Source: an uncultured Bacteroidales bacterium
GTDB taxonomy: Bacteria; Bacteroidota; Bacteroidia; Bacteroidales; Paludibacteraceae
Assembly: GCA_902798015.1 (NCBI GenBank)
Contig: CADBVL010000004.1
Coordinates: forward strand, 1-44,558
Length of the DNA stretch: 44,558 nucleotides
Direction: 5' to 3'
This document shows, one piece after another, positions 7,864-16,300 of the stretch. The position numbers and the translations under genes are program-made. Under the pieces are notes generated by a model that had not been told where the DNA came from, searched no databases, and worked only from the letters and a program-made list of their open reading frames with translations. The first letter of the stretch is position 1; each line of letters starts with the position of its first letter.

Positions 7864-9351
7864 ATGGGCGTCATCGCTAAGCAATCGATACGTGGTACAA
7901 TCGTTACCTATCTGGGCATTGCCGTAGGCATTGTCACCACGTTCTTCGTGTTAACCCGTTTCCTCACAGCCGAGGAAATCGGGTTGGCACGGGTGCTTAT
8001 CGATGCGGCAATCCTGTTCGTAGGTCTCGCGCAATTGGGAACGAGTAGCAGCGTCATTCGTTTCTATCCCTATTTCCATGACAACGAAGAGGACCACGGA
8101 TTTTTCTTCTGGGCGTTGGTAGTGCCGTTTGTCGGTTTTGTACTCTTCGCCCTCATCTACTGGGCTTGCCGTGTACCGCTGGGTGCATGGTTCGGCGACA
8201 AGTCGCCGCTTTTCGTGGAGTACTATTATTTCGTACTCCCGCTGGCCTTCTTCATGTTGTACCAGACGATCTGCGAAACGACATGTAACGTACTCATGCA
8301 CATCGTCGTGCCGCGTGCGGTGCGCGAACTGTTTGTGCGCCTCGGCCTGCTGGTGATTTATCTGCTCTATGCCTTCGACATCCTCTCGCTGGACGGTTTG
8401 GTGATCGGTATATGCGCCAATTATGCATTCGCGGCACTGATCAACCTTTGCTATTTCTTCTCGCTGAAGAAGATCAGTCTGCGGCCGGATTGGGCTTTTC
8501 TTCGGGCGAACCCTTCGCTTGTGCGGAGTTACCTTGTTTATACCGGTTTCCTCATCGTCTCGGCGGCTACCACTACCTTGGCGCCCACCCTCTCTTCCTT
8601 CTTCGTGACAGCCAAGATGGGTCTGGACAGTACCGGTGTGTTTGCCATTGCGACATACATGGCGGTCATGGTCAGTGTACCTTATCGCTCAGTAACAGCC
8701 ATCGCTTCGCCGCAGTTGGCGCGCGCCATCAAAGAGCATAACCGCGAAGAGGGATCAAGACTCATCCGACAAGTGACACGAAACCTGCTCCTTATCGGCG
8801 GATTTATCTTACTGACCATCTGGCTGAATATCGACCTTATCTTCCATATTCTGCCGAATGGCGAAATCTATGCGCCCGCGAAATACGTGGTGCTCATCCT
8901 GGGTGTCAGTCAATTGGTTTTGGCTACATTCTCTATTTGTCTCACGACACTTAACTACTCGCGTTTTTATGCGCTGAGCCTGCTCCTCTCGCTGATTTTA
9001 ACAATCAGTGCACTGGTATTGAACAACTATCTGGTGCCTTTATTTGGAATGGACGGCGCAGCAATCAGCAATGTCGTCTCGTACGGTTTGTATTATCTGC
9101 TCATCATCGCTACTATTGTACCGCTCTGCCGCGTACACGTCGTGGACAGGAAGTGGACATACGTCCTGTTGCTGCTCCTTGCTATCTTCGCCCTTAACTG
9201 GGCATGGCAGACGTACTTACCGGCTCTTTCCATCTGGGTTGACAGCCTCGTACGCAGCGTTGTTCTTTTAGGCGGAGGAGCCGCCATCGCCTATGCTGCG
9301 AAGTTATCACCGGAGATCAAACAACAAATCAACTCACGCCTTAAACATTAA
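7864..9351 (+). CDS. Second MOP-superfamily polysaccharide flippase
   Basis: A 495-residue membrane protein with about 12-14 TM segments and a typical opening (MGVIAKQSIRGTIVTYLGIA, then FLTAEEIGLARVLIDAAILF). It belongs to the same superfamily as the protein at 4159 but to a different subgroup: length and segment order are similar while sequence similarity is low. The probable role is flipping of a lipid-linked glycan. It starts 2 nt after the stop of the broken FKBP gene, so loss of translation through that gene may reduce coupling to this one. It ends within a TTAAACA repeat next to truA. Confidence 0.85.
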   Translation: MGVIAKQSIRGTIVTYLGIAVGIVTTFFVLTRFLTAEEIGLARVLIDAAILFVGLAQLGTSSSVIRFYPYFHDNEEDHGFFFWALVVPFVGFVLFALIYWACRVPLGAWFGDKSPLFVEYYYFVLPLAFFMLYQTICETTCNVLMHIVVPRAVRELFVRLGLLVIYLLYAFDILSLDGLVIGICANYAFAALINLCYFFSLKKISLRPDWAFLRANPSLVRSYLVYTGFLIVSAATTTLAPTLSSFFVTAKMGLDSTGVFAIATYMAVMVSVPYRSVTAIASPQLARAIKEHNREEGSRLIRQVTRNLLLIGGFILLTIWLNIDLIFHILPNGEIYAPAKYVVLILGVSQLVLATFSICLTTLNYSRFYALSLLLSLILTISALVLNNYLVPLFGMDGAAISNVVSYGLYYLLIIATIVPLCRVHVVDRKWTYVLLLLLAIFALNWAWQTYLPALSIWVDSLVRSVVLLGGGAAIAYAAKLSPEIKQQINSRLKH

Positions 9352-9354
9352 ACA
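9341..9354 (+). repeat. Two-copy 7-bp repeat over a stop codon
   Basis: TTAAACA occurs twice in direct succession; the TAA stop of the flippase is inside the second unit. Short, but it matches the pattern of period-7 arrays at other gene ends here. Confidence 0.4.
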
Positions 9355-9366
9355 TCACTTATAACC

Positions 9367-10110
9367 GTGCGCTATTTTATCACCTTCACATATCGCGGAA
9401 CGGATTTCCATGGTTCGCAAACACAGCCGAACGGGAATACGGTGCAGGCTGAGATGGAGAAAGCTTTTGCCACCATTCTCCGCACACCGGTAGCCTTGAC
9501 CTTTGCGGGTCGGACGGATGCCGGCGTACACGCCGATAAGATGGTAGCGCATTTTGATGTAGAGAAAGCCGTTCCAGCGAATTTCGCAGCGCGGCTTAAC
9601 AACTTACTACCCGACTCGATCGCTATCCGCGATATCCAACATGTTACCGATGAGGCGCACGCACGCTTCGATGCACTCGAACGCACGTACCATTACCGCA
9701 TAACGTTGCGCAAGGATCCATTTTCCTATCAAACACGTGCCCGCATCGGGGGTATCCTAGACTTTACTGCCATGAACGAGGCAGCCAAGTCGCTCTTAGG
9801 CCGGCAGGACTTTGCGTCATTCTGCCGCGTGCACACCGATGTGAAGACCACTATTTGCGATGTGCGCGAAGCTAAATGGATCGTAGAAAATGAGTATGAG
9901 GCCTATTTTGTCATCACGGCGGACCGGTTTCTAAGGAACATGGTGCGCGCCGTTGTCGGGACACTCTTTGACGTAGGAAAAGGCAAGATGACCAAGGCGC
10001 AGTTGGAAGATATCATCGCAGCGAAAGATCGCTGTAAAGCAGGCCATTCAGCGCCGGCTGAAGGTTTGTCGTTAGTAGAAATCAAATATCCTAAACATCT
10101 ATTTATATGA
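9367..10110 (+). CDS. truA: tRNA pseudouridine(38-40) synthase
   Basis: A 247-residue enzyme converting U38-U40 in the anticodon arm of tRNAs to pseudouridine. The catalytic aspartate lies in GRTDAGVHA (Asp near residue 51). Other family blocks are GTDFHGSQTQPNGNTVQAEME, FHAR-like AHARFDALERTYHYRI, and FLRNMVRAVVGTLFDVGKGK near the C-terminus. It starts at GTG 9367, which matches the conserved N-terminus MRYFITFTYRGT; no in-frame ATG is suitable. The end overlaps the pectinase gene by 4 nt (ATGA). Confidence 0.95.
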   Translation: MRYFITFTYRGTDFHGSQTQPNGNTVQAEMEKAFATILRTPVALTFAGRTDAGVHADKMVAHFDVEKAVPANFAARLNNLLPDSIAIRDIQHVTDEAHARFDALERTYHYRITLRKDPFSYQTRARIGGILDFTAMNEAAKSLLGRQDFASFCRVHTDVKTTICDVREAKWIVENEYEAYFVITADRFLRNMVRAVVGTLFDVGKGKMTKAQLEDIIAAKDRCKAGHSAPAEGLSLVEIKYPKHLFI

Positions 10111-11651
10111 AAAGATTGCCTCTTTTGCTGCTCGTAGCAGCCCTTTTGAGCGCGTGTACCAAGGCACCGCAGTTCCAGACAACGACACAAAGCGAGATCA
10201 ACCGCCTAACGAAAGCCGCTTGCTTTGAAATGCCGAAAGTAACGGTACCCTCTTTCCCGAGCCGTACGTTTAACATCATGGACTTCGGCGCGGATCCCAC
10301 AGGTGCCGTATTGGCCACTGAGGCCATTCAAACAGCCATCGACCGGTGTACGGAATCCGGTGGAGGAACAGTCGTAATACCGGAAGGTATCTATTTGACC
10401 GGCCCCATCACGCTGAAATCCAACGTACGCTTGTTCACCGAGCGCAACAGTGTCATCATTTTCTCGCACGACCTCGACTTATACGAGATCTACGACGAGT
10501 GGTTCGAAGGCATTCCTACCAAGCGTTGCACGAGTCCGCTCAATGCACGCGATGCAGAGAACATCGCCATCACCGGTCATGGTTCTTTCAATGGCAACGG
10601 CGACTGGTGGAGACCGCTCAAGAAGAGTAAGATGGCTCCGGGACAATGGAAGAAACATCTCAAAGAGAAAGGCGGTATCGTAGCCAACGATATCTGGTAT
10701 CCGGATAGCGCATCGCTGCTCGCGCAGAGTTATTGTCTGGACCAGAACGTACCTGTCATCACCGATGACAGTCTCTGGCAAGTAGTGAAGTCGTTCCTGC
10801 GTCCGGTAATGCTGCATTTCGTAGGCTGTAAGAACATTCTGTTAGAGGGTGTTACTTTTGAGAATAGTCCGGCATGGAACCTCCACCCGATGTGCTGCGA
10901 AAACCTGATTCTAAATCATCTCAATGTTCGTAACCCCTGGTATAGCCAGAACGGCGACGGCGTGGACGTAGAGAGTTGCAAAAATGTAGTAATCTCCCAT
11001 TGCTCCTTCGACGTAGGCGATGATGCGATCTGCATGAAGTCCGGCAAGGACAAACCGGGCCGCGACAGAGGTATTCCTACGGAGAACGTGGTTGTTGACG
11101 ACTGCGTGGTATATCATGGTCACGGTGGCTTTGTCTGCGGATCGGAGATGTCCGGAGGTATTAAGAACGTACAAGTGAGCAACAACCTCTACATCGGTAC
11201 AGACGTAGGTCTGCGCTTCAAGAGTACCCGCGGTCGCGGCGGTGTAGTGGAGAACATCTACATCAACGGCGTGAACATGGTGAATATTCCGAACGAGGGA
11301 CTGCTTTTTGACCTCTTCTATGGGGGTAAAGGCGCAGGCGAAGAGACGGAAGAAGAACTCGCTGCACGCATGAACGCCGAGGCACCGGAGGCAAGCGAAG
11401 AGACGCCGGCCTTTAAGAACATCGTGATTGAGAATGTAAAAGGCTCCAATATCAAACGCGCCATCTATTTCAATGGCCTGCCGGAGATGAAAATTCAGAA
11501 TGTCACCTTGCGCAATATCACCATCAGTGCTACTGAAGGCGCACTCTTCCGCCAGACGAACGGTCTCATTATTGACAACGTGGACATCAAAGCGGAGAAG
11601 GGCGAAGCGTTCTCTCTCGCTCCAACGGTAGAGAATGTACAGATCAATTGA
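10107..11651 (+). CDS. Glycoside hydrolase family 28 lipoprotein (polygalacturonase-like)
   Basis: A 514-residue protein with a lipoprotein signal (MKRLPLLLLVAALLSAC, cleavage before Cys17) and a right-handed parallel beta-helix of GH28 type. The GH28 catalytic features are visible: NGDGVD near residues 281-287, GDD near 305, GHGG near 338 and RFKS near 370. The early block IMDFGADPTGAVLATEAIQT is the usual start of a pectate-lyase-like helix. It probably hydrolyses galacturonic acid linkages of pectin at the cell surface or in the periplasm. The ATGA overlap with truA suggests shared transcription. The DUF4861 gene downstream is a common partner in pectin loci. Confidence 0.92.
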   Translation: MKRLPLLLLVAALLSACTKAPQFQTTTQSEINRLTKAACFEMPKVTVPSFPSRTFNIMDFGADPTGAVLATEAIQTAIDRCTESGGGTVVIPEGIYLTGPITLKSNVRLFTERNSVIIFSHDLDLYEIYDEWFEGIPTKRCTSPLNARDAENIAITGHGSFNGNGDWWRPLKKSKMAPGQWKKHLKEKGGIVANDIWYPDSASLLAQSYCLDQNVPVITDDSLWQVVKSFLRPVMLHFVGCKNILLEGVTFENSPAWNLHPMCCENLILNHLNVRNPWYSQNGDGVDVESCKNVVISHCSFDVGDDAICMKSGKDKPGRDRGIPTENVVVDDCVVYHGHGGFVCGSEMSGGIKNVQVSNNLYIGTDVGLRFKSTRGRGGVVENIYINGVNMVNIPNEGLLFDLFYGGKGAGEETEEELAARMNAEAPEASEETPAFKNIVIENVKGSNIKRAIYFNGLPEMKIQNVTLRNITISATEGALFRQTNGLIIDNVDIKAEKGEAFSLAPTVENVQIN

Positions 11652-11653
11652 TC

Positions 11654-11710
11654 ATTGATGATTGGTAATTGATGATTGATATCGAGATGTCGATATATCG
11701 AAATATCGGT
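11654..11710 (+). repeat. Back-to-back 14-bp and 8-bp tandem repeats over a start codon
   Basis: Two 14-bp units (ATTGATGATTGGTA, ATTGATGATTGATA; 11654-11681) run into four 8-bp units, ATATCGAG, ATGTCGAT, ATATCGAA and ATATCGGT (11679-11710). The 8-bp units contain the ATG at 11687 and encode the first eight residues of the next protein. Confidence 0.75.
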
Positions 11711-12706
11711 ATAGCTTTTTTAAGTCTGTTACTCGCGGGTTGCAGCCCGCGGGTAGCGACTTCTTTTTGGAAAATCGGTACGCCTGCCGACTCGACCGTT
11801 ACAGGCTACACCATCATTCATGCGGAGGGGAAAACGCGTCATTGCTACCCTATTGAAGTATGGAGCGACGGGCCGTTAGTGGACACCTACCATCAGTTGC
11901 ACCATCATGGCGTAGCGGTAGAGAGCGAACTCATGGCGTACCGGATCTATTTCGACAAGAAACAGACCATTGATCCTTATTGCAAACGAAAACCGCAGTT
12001 GGAGTTGGCGCATAGTCATTGGTATCCGAATGACAGTCTGCTCGCTGCAGGCTACGGCGATGATATCTTGCGCGTCTCCGGAACGGTAGGCGTCGGGTCA
12101 GTCAAATATTGGAAGGACAAACTTCGCCACATAGAGGATGTCGGTGAGCGGCAACAATGGATTGTCAAAAAGAGCCGCAAGAAAGCGACTATCGCTGTAT
12201 GCGATGTAGATTGGACCGTACCTGACGGCAATCAGGAAGATCCGGAGAGACGGAAAGTCGTTGACCTGAATGTAGAATACACGATGCGTGCCGGGCATAG
12301 GGATATGCGATGCGATGTCAAAGCTTCCGAGCCAATAGAAGGTCTCTGTACCGGCGTGCAGACTATTCCGGCAAAAGGAGGCAAAGACACGACTACGATT
12401 ATTCTGGAGAATGGCGTGCTTTTGGCTTCATGGGGAACCGACTGGCCTGTGAATGACAGCGCCAAATACGCCAAAGAGACCGTTGGCTTGGGAGTATTCA
12501 TCCCGAAGAAATATGCCGGTGAATTAAAGCATGACAAACAGAATAATTTGTGTATATTAACCTCCCTTCCCTTAAGGGAGGGGGCGGGGGTAGGCCTTCA
12601 CTTCTACCTCACTTGTTGCGGAGCCACAAAAGAAAACCACCCCGTGGCACGGAATGCCGAGGAGTGGCTTGTATATCTTCGCCGATGGGCTAAATCTCTT
12701 AAGTAA
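11687..12706 (+). CDS. DUF4861-family lipoprotein
   Basis: A 339-residue protein with a lipobox (IGIAFLSLLLAGC). The body matches my recollection of the DUF4861 family: HHHGVAVESELMAYRIYFD, YPNDSLLAAGYGDDILRVSG and GSVKYWKDK. These proteins often lie beside GH28 or GH105 enzymes in pectin-utilisation loci, and a role in handling unsaturated or methylated galacturonides has been supposed; the activity is not proven. I prefer ATG 11687, 13 residues ahead of the hydrophobic core, over ATG 11672, which would begin inside repeat DNA. Near the C-terminus a REP-like palindrome is read in frame as SLPLREGAGVG. Confidence 0.8.
   Translation: MSIYRNIGIAFLSLLLAGCSPRVATSFWKIGTPADSTVTGYTIIHAEGKTRHCYPIEVWSDGPLVDTYHQLHHHGVAVESELMAYRIYFDKKQTIDPYCKRKPQLELAHSHWYPNDSLLAAGYGDDILRVSGTVGVGSVKYWKDKLRHIEDVGERQQWIVKKSRKKATIAVCDVDWTVPDGNQEDPERRKVVDLNVEYTMRAGHRDMRCDVKASEPIEGLCTGVQTIPAKGGKDTTTIILENGVLLASWGTDWPVNDSAKYAKETVGLGVFIPKKYAGELKHDKQNNLCILTSLPLREGAGVGLHFYLTCCGATKENHPVARNAEEWLVYLRRWAKSLK
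12566..12595 (+). repeat. REP-like palindromic element in frame in the DUF4861 gene
   Basis: A G-rich element with the perfect palindrome CCCTTAAGGG at its core (12569-12578) and a tail GGCGGGGGTAGGC. It matches 43810-43839 at 24 of 30 aligned positions in the same orientation, and resembles 25563-25597 in the opposite orientation. It is translated as part of the protein. Confidence 0.7.
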
Positions 12707-12730
12707 AACTACTTAATCAGTAGGTATTTA

Positions 12731-12763
12731 CGTTACCATCTCGTTACCATTACGGACGTCACT
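12731..12763. repeat. 11-bp degenerate tandem repeat, left side of secreted-protein block
   Basis: CGTTACCATCT and CGTTACCATTA are followed by the weaker unit CGGACGTCACT. The array lies between convergent genes and overlaps the stop codon of the - strand gene at 12759. Another array with the same 11-bp period is at 25641-25684. No rho-independent terminator was recognised between the two converging genes. Confidence 0.55.
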
Positions 12764-13373
12764 GTACCGTTTGAGTCCGTTTTTTGTACACCGCGTACGC
12801 TGCAGCCAAAGCGGTCATAAAGAGCGCTACCGCCCAGTTAAAATCTATCGGACACCAGCAGTAACCATACTCTTCCTCGCAATCACAGCCATCCTTTAAT
12901 TCACAGCCACACGAAGAGCATATCCATCCACCCCTTCCGTGGTTAAGTGAAGAATCCCATACATAATGTCCGGCACAGCCAGGACAATAGCCGTCATCGC
13001 CCGGTGATGGAGGAGTATCAGGATCTTCCTTTTTGGCCCTACGAATACTCATTTGAGCATAAGTAGTGGATGCCATTACTCCTCCGGAAATCTGCGAAGC
13101 AGATGTATATATACCTTGCACTGCCGGAGTAGAAGAAGGTTCGTTATAAGATATTCCTCTACTCATCGAACTGGTAGTACTCATGGATGCCATCGGTGCT
13201 TGCGCGAGTCCCATTGTACTACGGCTCGAGCGCACAGGGGCTGATGTATGAATATAGCCGCTATGAGCAGAACCCTTGTATGGCGTAGCATATCCGATTG
13301 CACATGCACTAACCGTGCAGAGCAAACTCCATATAATTAATAATCCCTTTTTCAAACTAATACCTTTCTCCAT
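12759..13373 (-). CDS. Exported Cys-rich protein with C-terminal membrane anchor
   Basis: A 204-residue protein of no recognised family. An N-terminal signal segment (GLLIIWSLLCTVSACAIG) is followed by a Ser/Thr/Ala-rich stretch to about residue 110. A cysteine-rich section holds CPGC, CSSCGC and CDC, then CWCP, suggesting a zinc ribbon or disulphide knot. The end is a short motif (PIDFNW), one TM helix and a basic tail (YKKRTQTVQ), the layout of a C-terminal sorting or anchoring signal. It starts 25 nt after the stop of the 1745-residue surface protein, so the two are very likely one operon. A partner or anchoring role is inference only. Confidence 0.75.
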   Translation of the reverse strand: MEKGISLKKGLLIIWSLLCTVSACAIGYATPYKGSAHSGYIHTSAPVRSSRSTMGLAQAPMASMSTTSSMSRGISYNEPSSTPAVQGIYTSASQISGGVMASTTYAQMSIRRAKKEDPDTPPSPGDDGYCPGCAGHYVWDSSLNHGRGGWICSSCGCELKDGCDCEEEYGYCWCPIDFNWAVALFMTALAAAYAVYKKRTQTVQ

Positions 13374-13398
13374 ATGCCCTCGTCACGAGGGGAATGCA

Positions 13399-16300
13399 TC
13401 AGCGCACTACTGCACCCATTGCATTGTACAGGATTCCGTTCTTTAAGATGTACAGTTGGCCATCCTTGATGAACTTATGTGCTTTGGATTCCTTCTCTAC
13501 ATTTTCAATGTCTGTCGTGATAGCAGGCACATTCTCACGTTCCACAATCTGGAAACGATCTTCAATCATGCTATTCGGTTCGGCAAAGAAAGTGTATGCT
13601 GTACCTTCGTTAATATCTATTGTTTCATTCGTCTCTGCATCCAAGAGGGCTAAATCATCGCGATCACTCAGATGACTAAAGGTAATCGTATAGGCAGTTT
13701 CTTCGCCCGTACGCACGCCTAAGCGCGTTCCTATTATACTATTGGTAGCATCTATAGCCAGATAATCTGTTTCATCTTCTACTGCAAAGATATTAAAATC
13801 TCTTGGCATAATATGAGCGTCATAACCATTCTCAAATGAAGTGACAAAATCTTCCGATTCAATAAGTTGCATACGCTCATGCTGTCCGTTGTTTTCTAAC
13901 ATAACGGATAGAACCGAAGTAGATGACGATTGATTATTCGCTTTCACGCGCAGAGGGCTATTCGGCGTAGATTCATAATCTGCCCCCCATACAATTTTTG
14001 AATAATCAAGTTTTAACGAGGTGTTTCTTTGTACCTTCACAAAGAAGCCTTGCATGGAAGGAATAACGCTAGGATAAGTTACATCTCCATACTTGCTGCC
14101 TGCTAAGGCCATCGGTACAATAACGTAGGTACCTGCCTCTCCTTTGACTTGATCTGTCGAACCAGTATTAAACAGATATACCGTTGCTTCAACATCTTCT
14201 TCAGCTATATCGGCCATCATTTTCTTAATGTCGATAGGAGCTGCAAAACTATTCGCAATAGCATTCCATCCTGACATAGGAGATTCTTCTGAGTAGGTCA
14301 ACGGTACATATTGCGTTGTATTATCTACCAATTGACCATTAAATTCTATCAACAATCCTTCCGACTCGTAATCCTGAGATGTCGCGTAGCCGGAAAATGG
14401 TTCAAGCGTCAATTTCTTACGATTATTTTTCCAAGTACCTTCAGATTCTACCCAGTTATAAATCCAACCATCAAAAATAGATTTCGCTTTAGCTTCATCT
14501 TTTAGCGGATATCCCACATATTGCCACTCCAACGGACTAGACTTACCTAATTGATAATCTGTATATGCGATCGAGAATAATTCTACAGTTGCTTCCGGCA
14601 TAGGCTGAGTGCTATAAGGCGAAATGCGGAGATAACCCGTCTGACCTTTAAGAGCGCCATCTTCTGCTGTTCCGGCTTTGAGAATCAATTTCTCTGCGGA
14701 CGCACCTCTTACACCTCCGGCGCCTACTGTCAAACCGCCACTCGGAGCAATAGTTACTGTCTTGCCTTCATTGATCGTAACGCTATATGCGGCTATTTCG
14801 CTCTCGATAATTACATCATGATCGATGATTACCTCATGGTGGATATTCGGCTGAGAGCCTCTATTCCAACTCCCGTCTGTTGTCCATTCATCATCCACAC
14901 TACCATTGAAGATATATTGCTTACGTGCAATGCGGGTAAGGGTTACATCCTCATAAACTAACCATGCGCCGGGAACATACGATGGGTTCTTGATTCCATA
15001 TCGAAGAGTACCGGTGGTTTTACCCGCATCTGCTTCAACATATACATACACATCGTTCAGATAGCGGTTCTCTTCGTCATATGCCAAATCTGCGGAAGTT
15101 AGCGTAGCCGGATAATAATGTCCCTCATGCAATTCATCGGAAGGATCAAGTTGAGCCTGATAAGAGTCATACACAGATTGAATAGGATATTTCACATCGT
15201 TGGCATACACATAAGCAACTACACTTTCTTTTCCCTCGTCATGACATTTCCATGCATTTGCAGAAGGCGAAGTACGATAAAATGCTTTAACTGTTAATCG
15301 GTAGAATCCCGGCTTGAGAGTATCCACTATTTGATCATATACGGCATTCGTTCCTGCAACGCCACTACGGTATTCTCCGGTTTGTTCTCCTAATGCCAAA
15401 GCAGGGATGCGCATAGGTACTTTTTCAAAATCATTTGTCTTAATCTGCGTGCGAACCTTAGCAAGCGTGTTTACATCTGTTCCAAAATCAACGGCGGCGG
15501 CGTCTGCTGCTTCCCTGTCCAGCATGGTTGTAATGTATGACGAATGTTCTGTATAATCCTCCATACGCCATTGAGTAGCCAATGCACCGTTGTTTGTCAA
15601 AGCTAACGCATTTGTTTCGTCTATTGTTACATAATATCCCTTATGGCTATCCGTCACCTCGTTGCCGCTTTGGATCGTCAGTATACCTCCGTCATTATTT
15701 ATTTTCCACATGTTATCTGTATTTGCCGCGGTACCATCGTCGGTGAATAATTCATGATTATCCGCCTCATAGAGATATTGTTGGTTATCCAGATAGAGGA
15801 AACGCGTATATATATTGGTATTATCGCGCGTATAGCGACTAATCCGGCATGGTATTCCAAAAGGTCCGACGACAGCCTGCGTTCCCCATTTAGCGCCACG
15901 GCTGAGATATTTACCATCTTGTTCAGCGCGGAGATATTTGTATCCCACCAATTCGCTGACATTAATATTTTTAAAGTACCCCCAATAGTTTCCACGATAC
16001 GTAAAACGCAAGAAACGGGTTGAAGGTTTCAACTCTATTTCTGAGAAAGTTTTGCCATCGGTCTCTTTATATCCATAATACCAAACTGTTGACCAGTCGC
16101 CACTCGTTCCCGTAGAAGACTCCTCCACTTGCCACATATGCGATGTTCCTGTACATAATATTGAACCGCTTTGAATGGTGAATGAAAGTTTCCCAGGAGT
16201 CTCAGCAAACTCAATTACGAAATTTTTTCCTTCATGTTCCCATACCCAATCATCTGTCAAGTAGTTATTTCCGCCTAAGAATATACCACCGTCATCCCAT

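Noticed and set aside
9521..9534. CGGCGTACACGCCG inverted repeat inside truA
   Set aside because: It encodes the conserved AGVHA catalytic region, so the symmetry is explained by the protein sequence.
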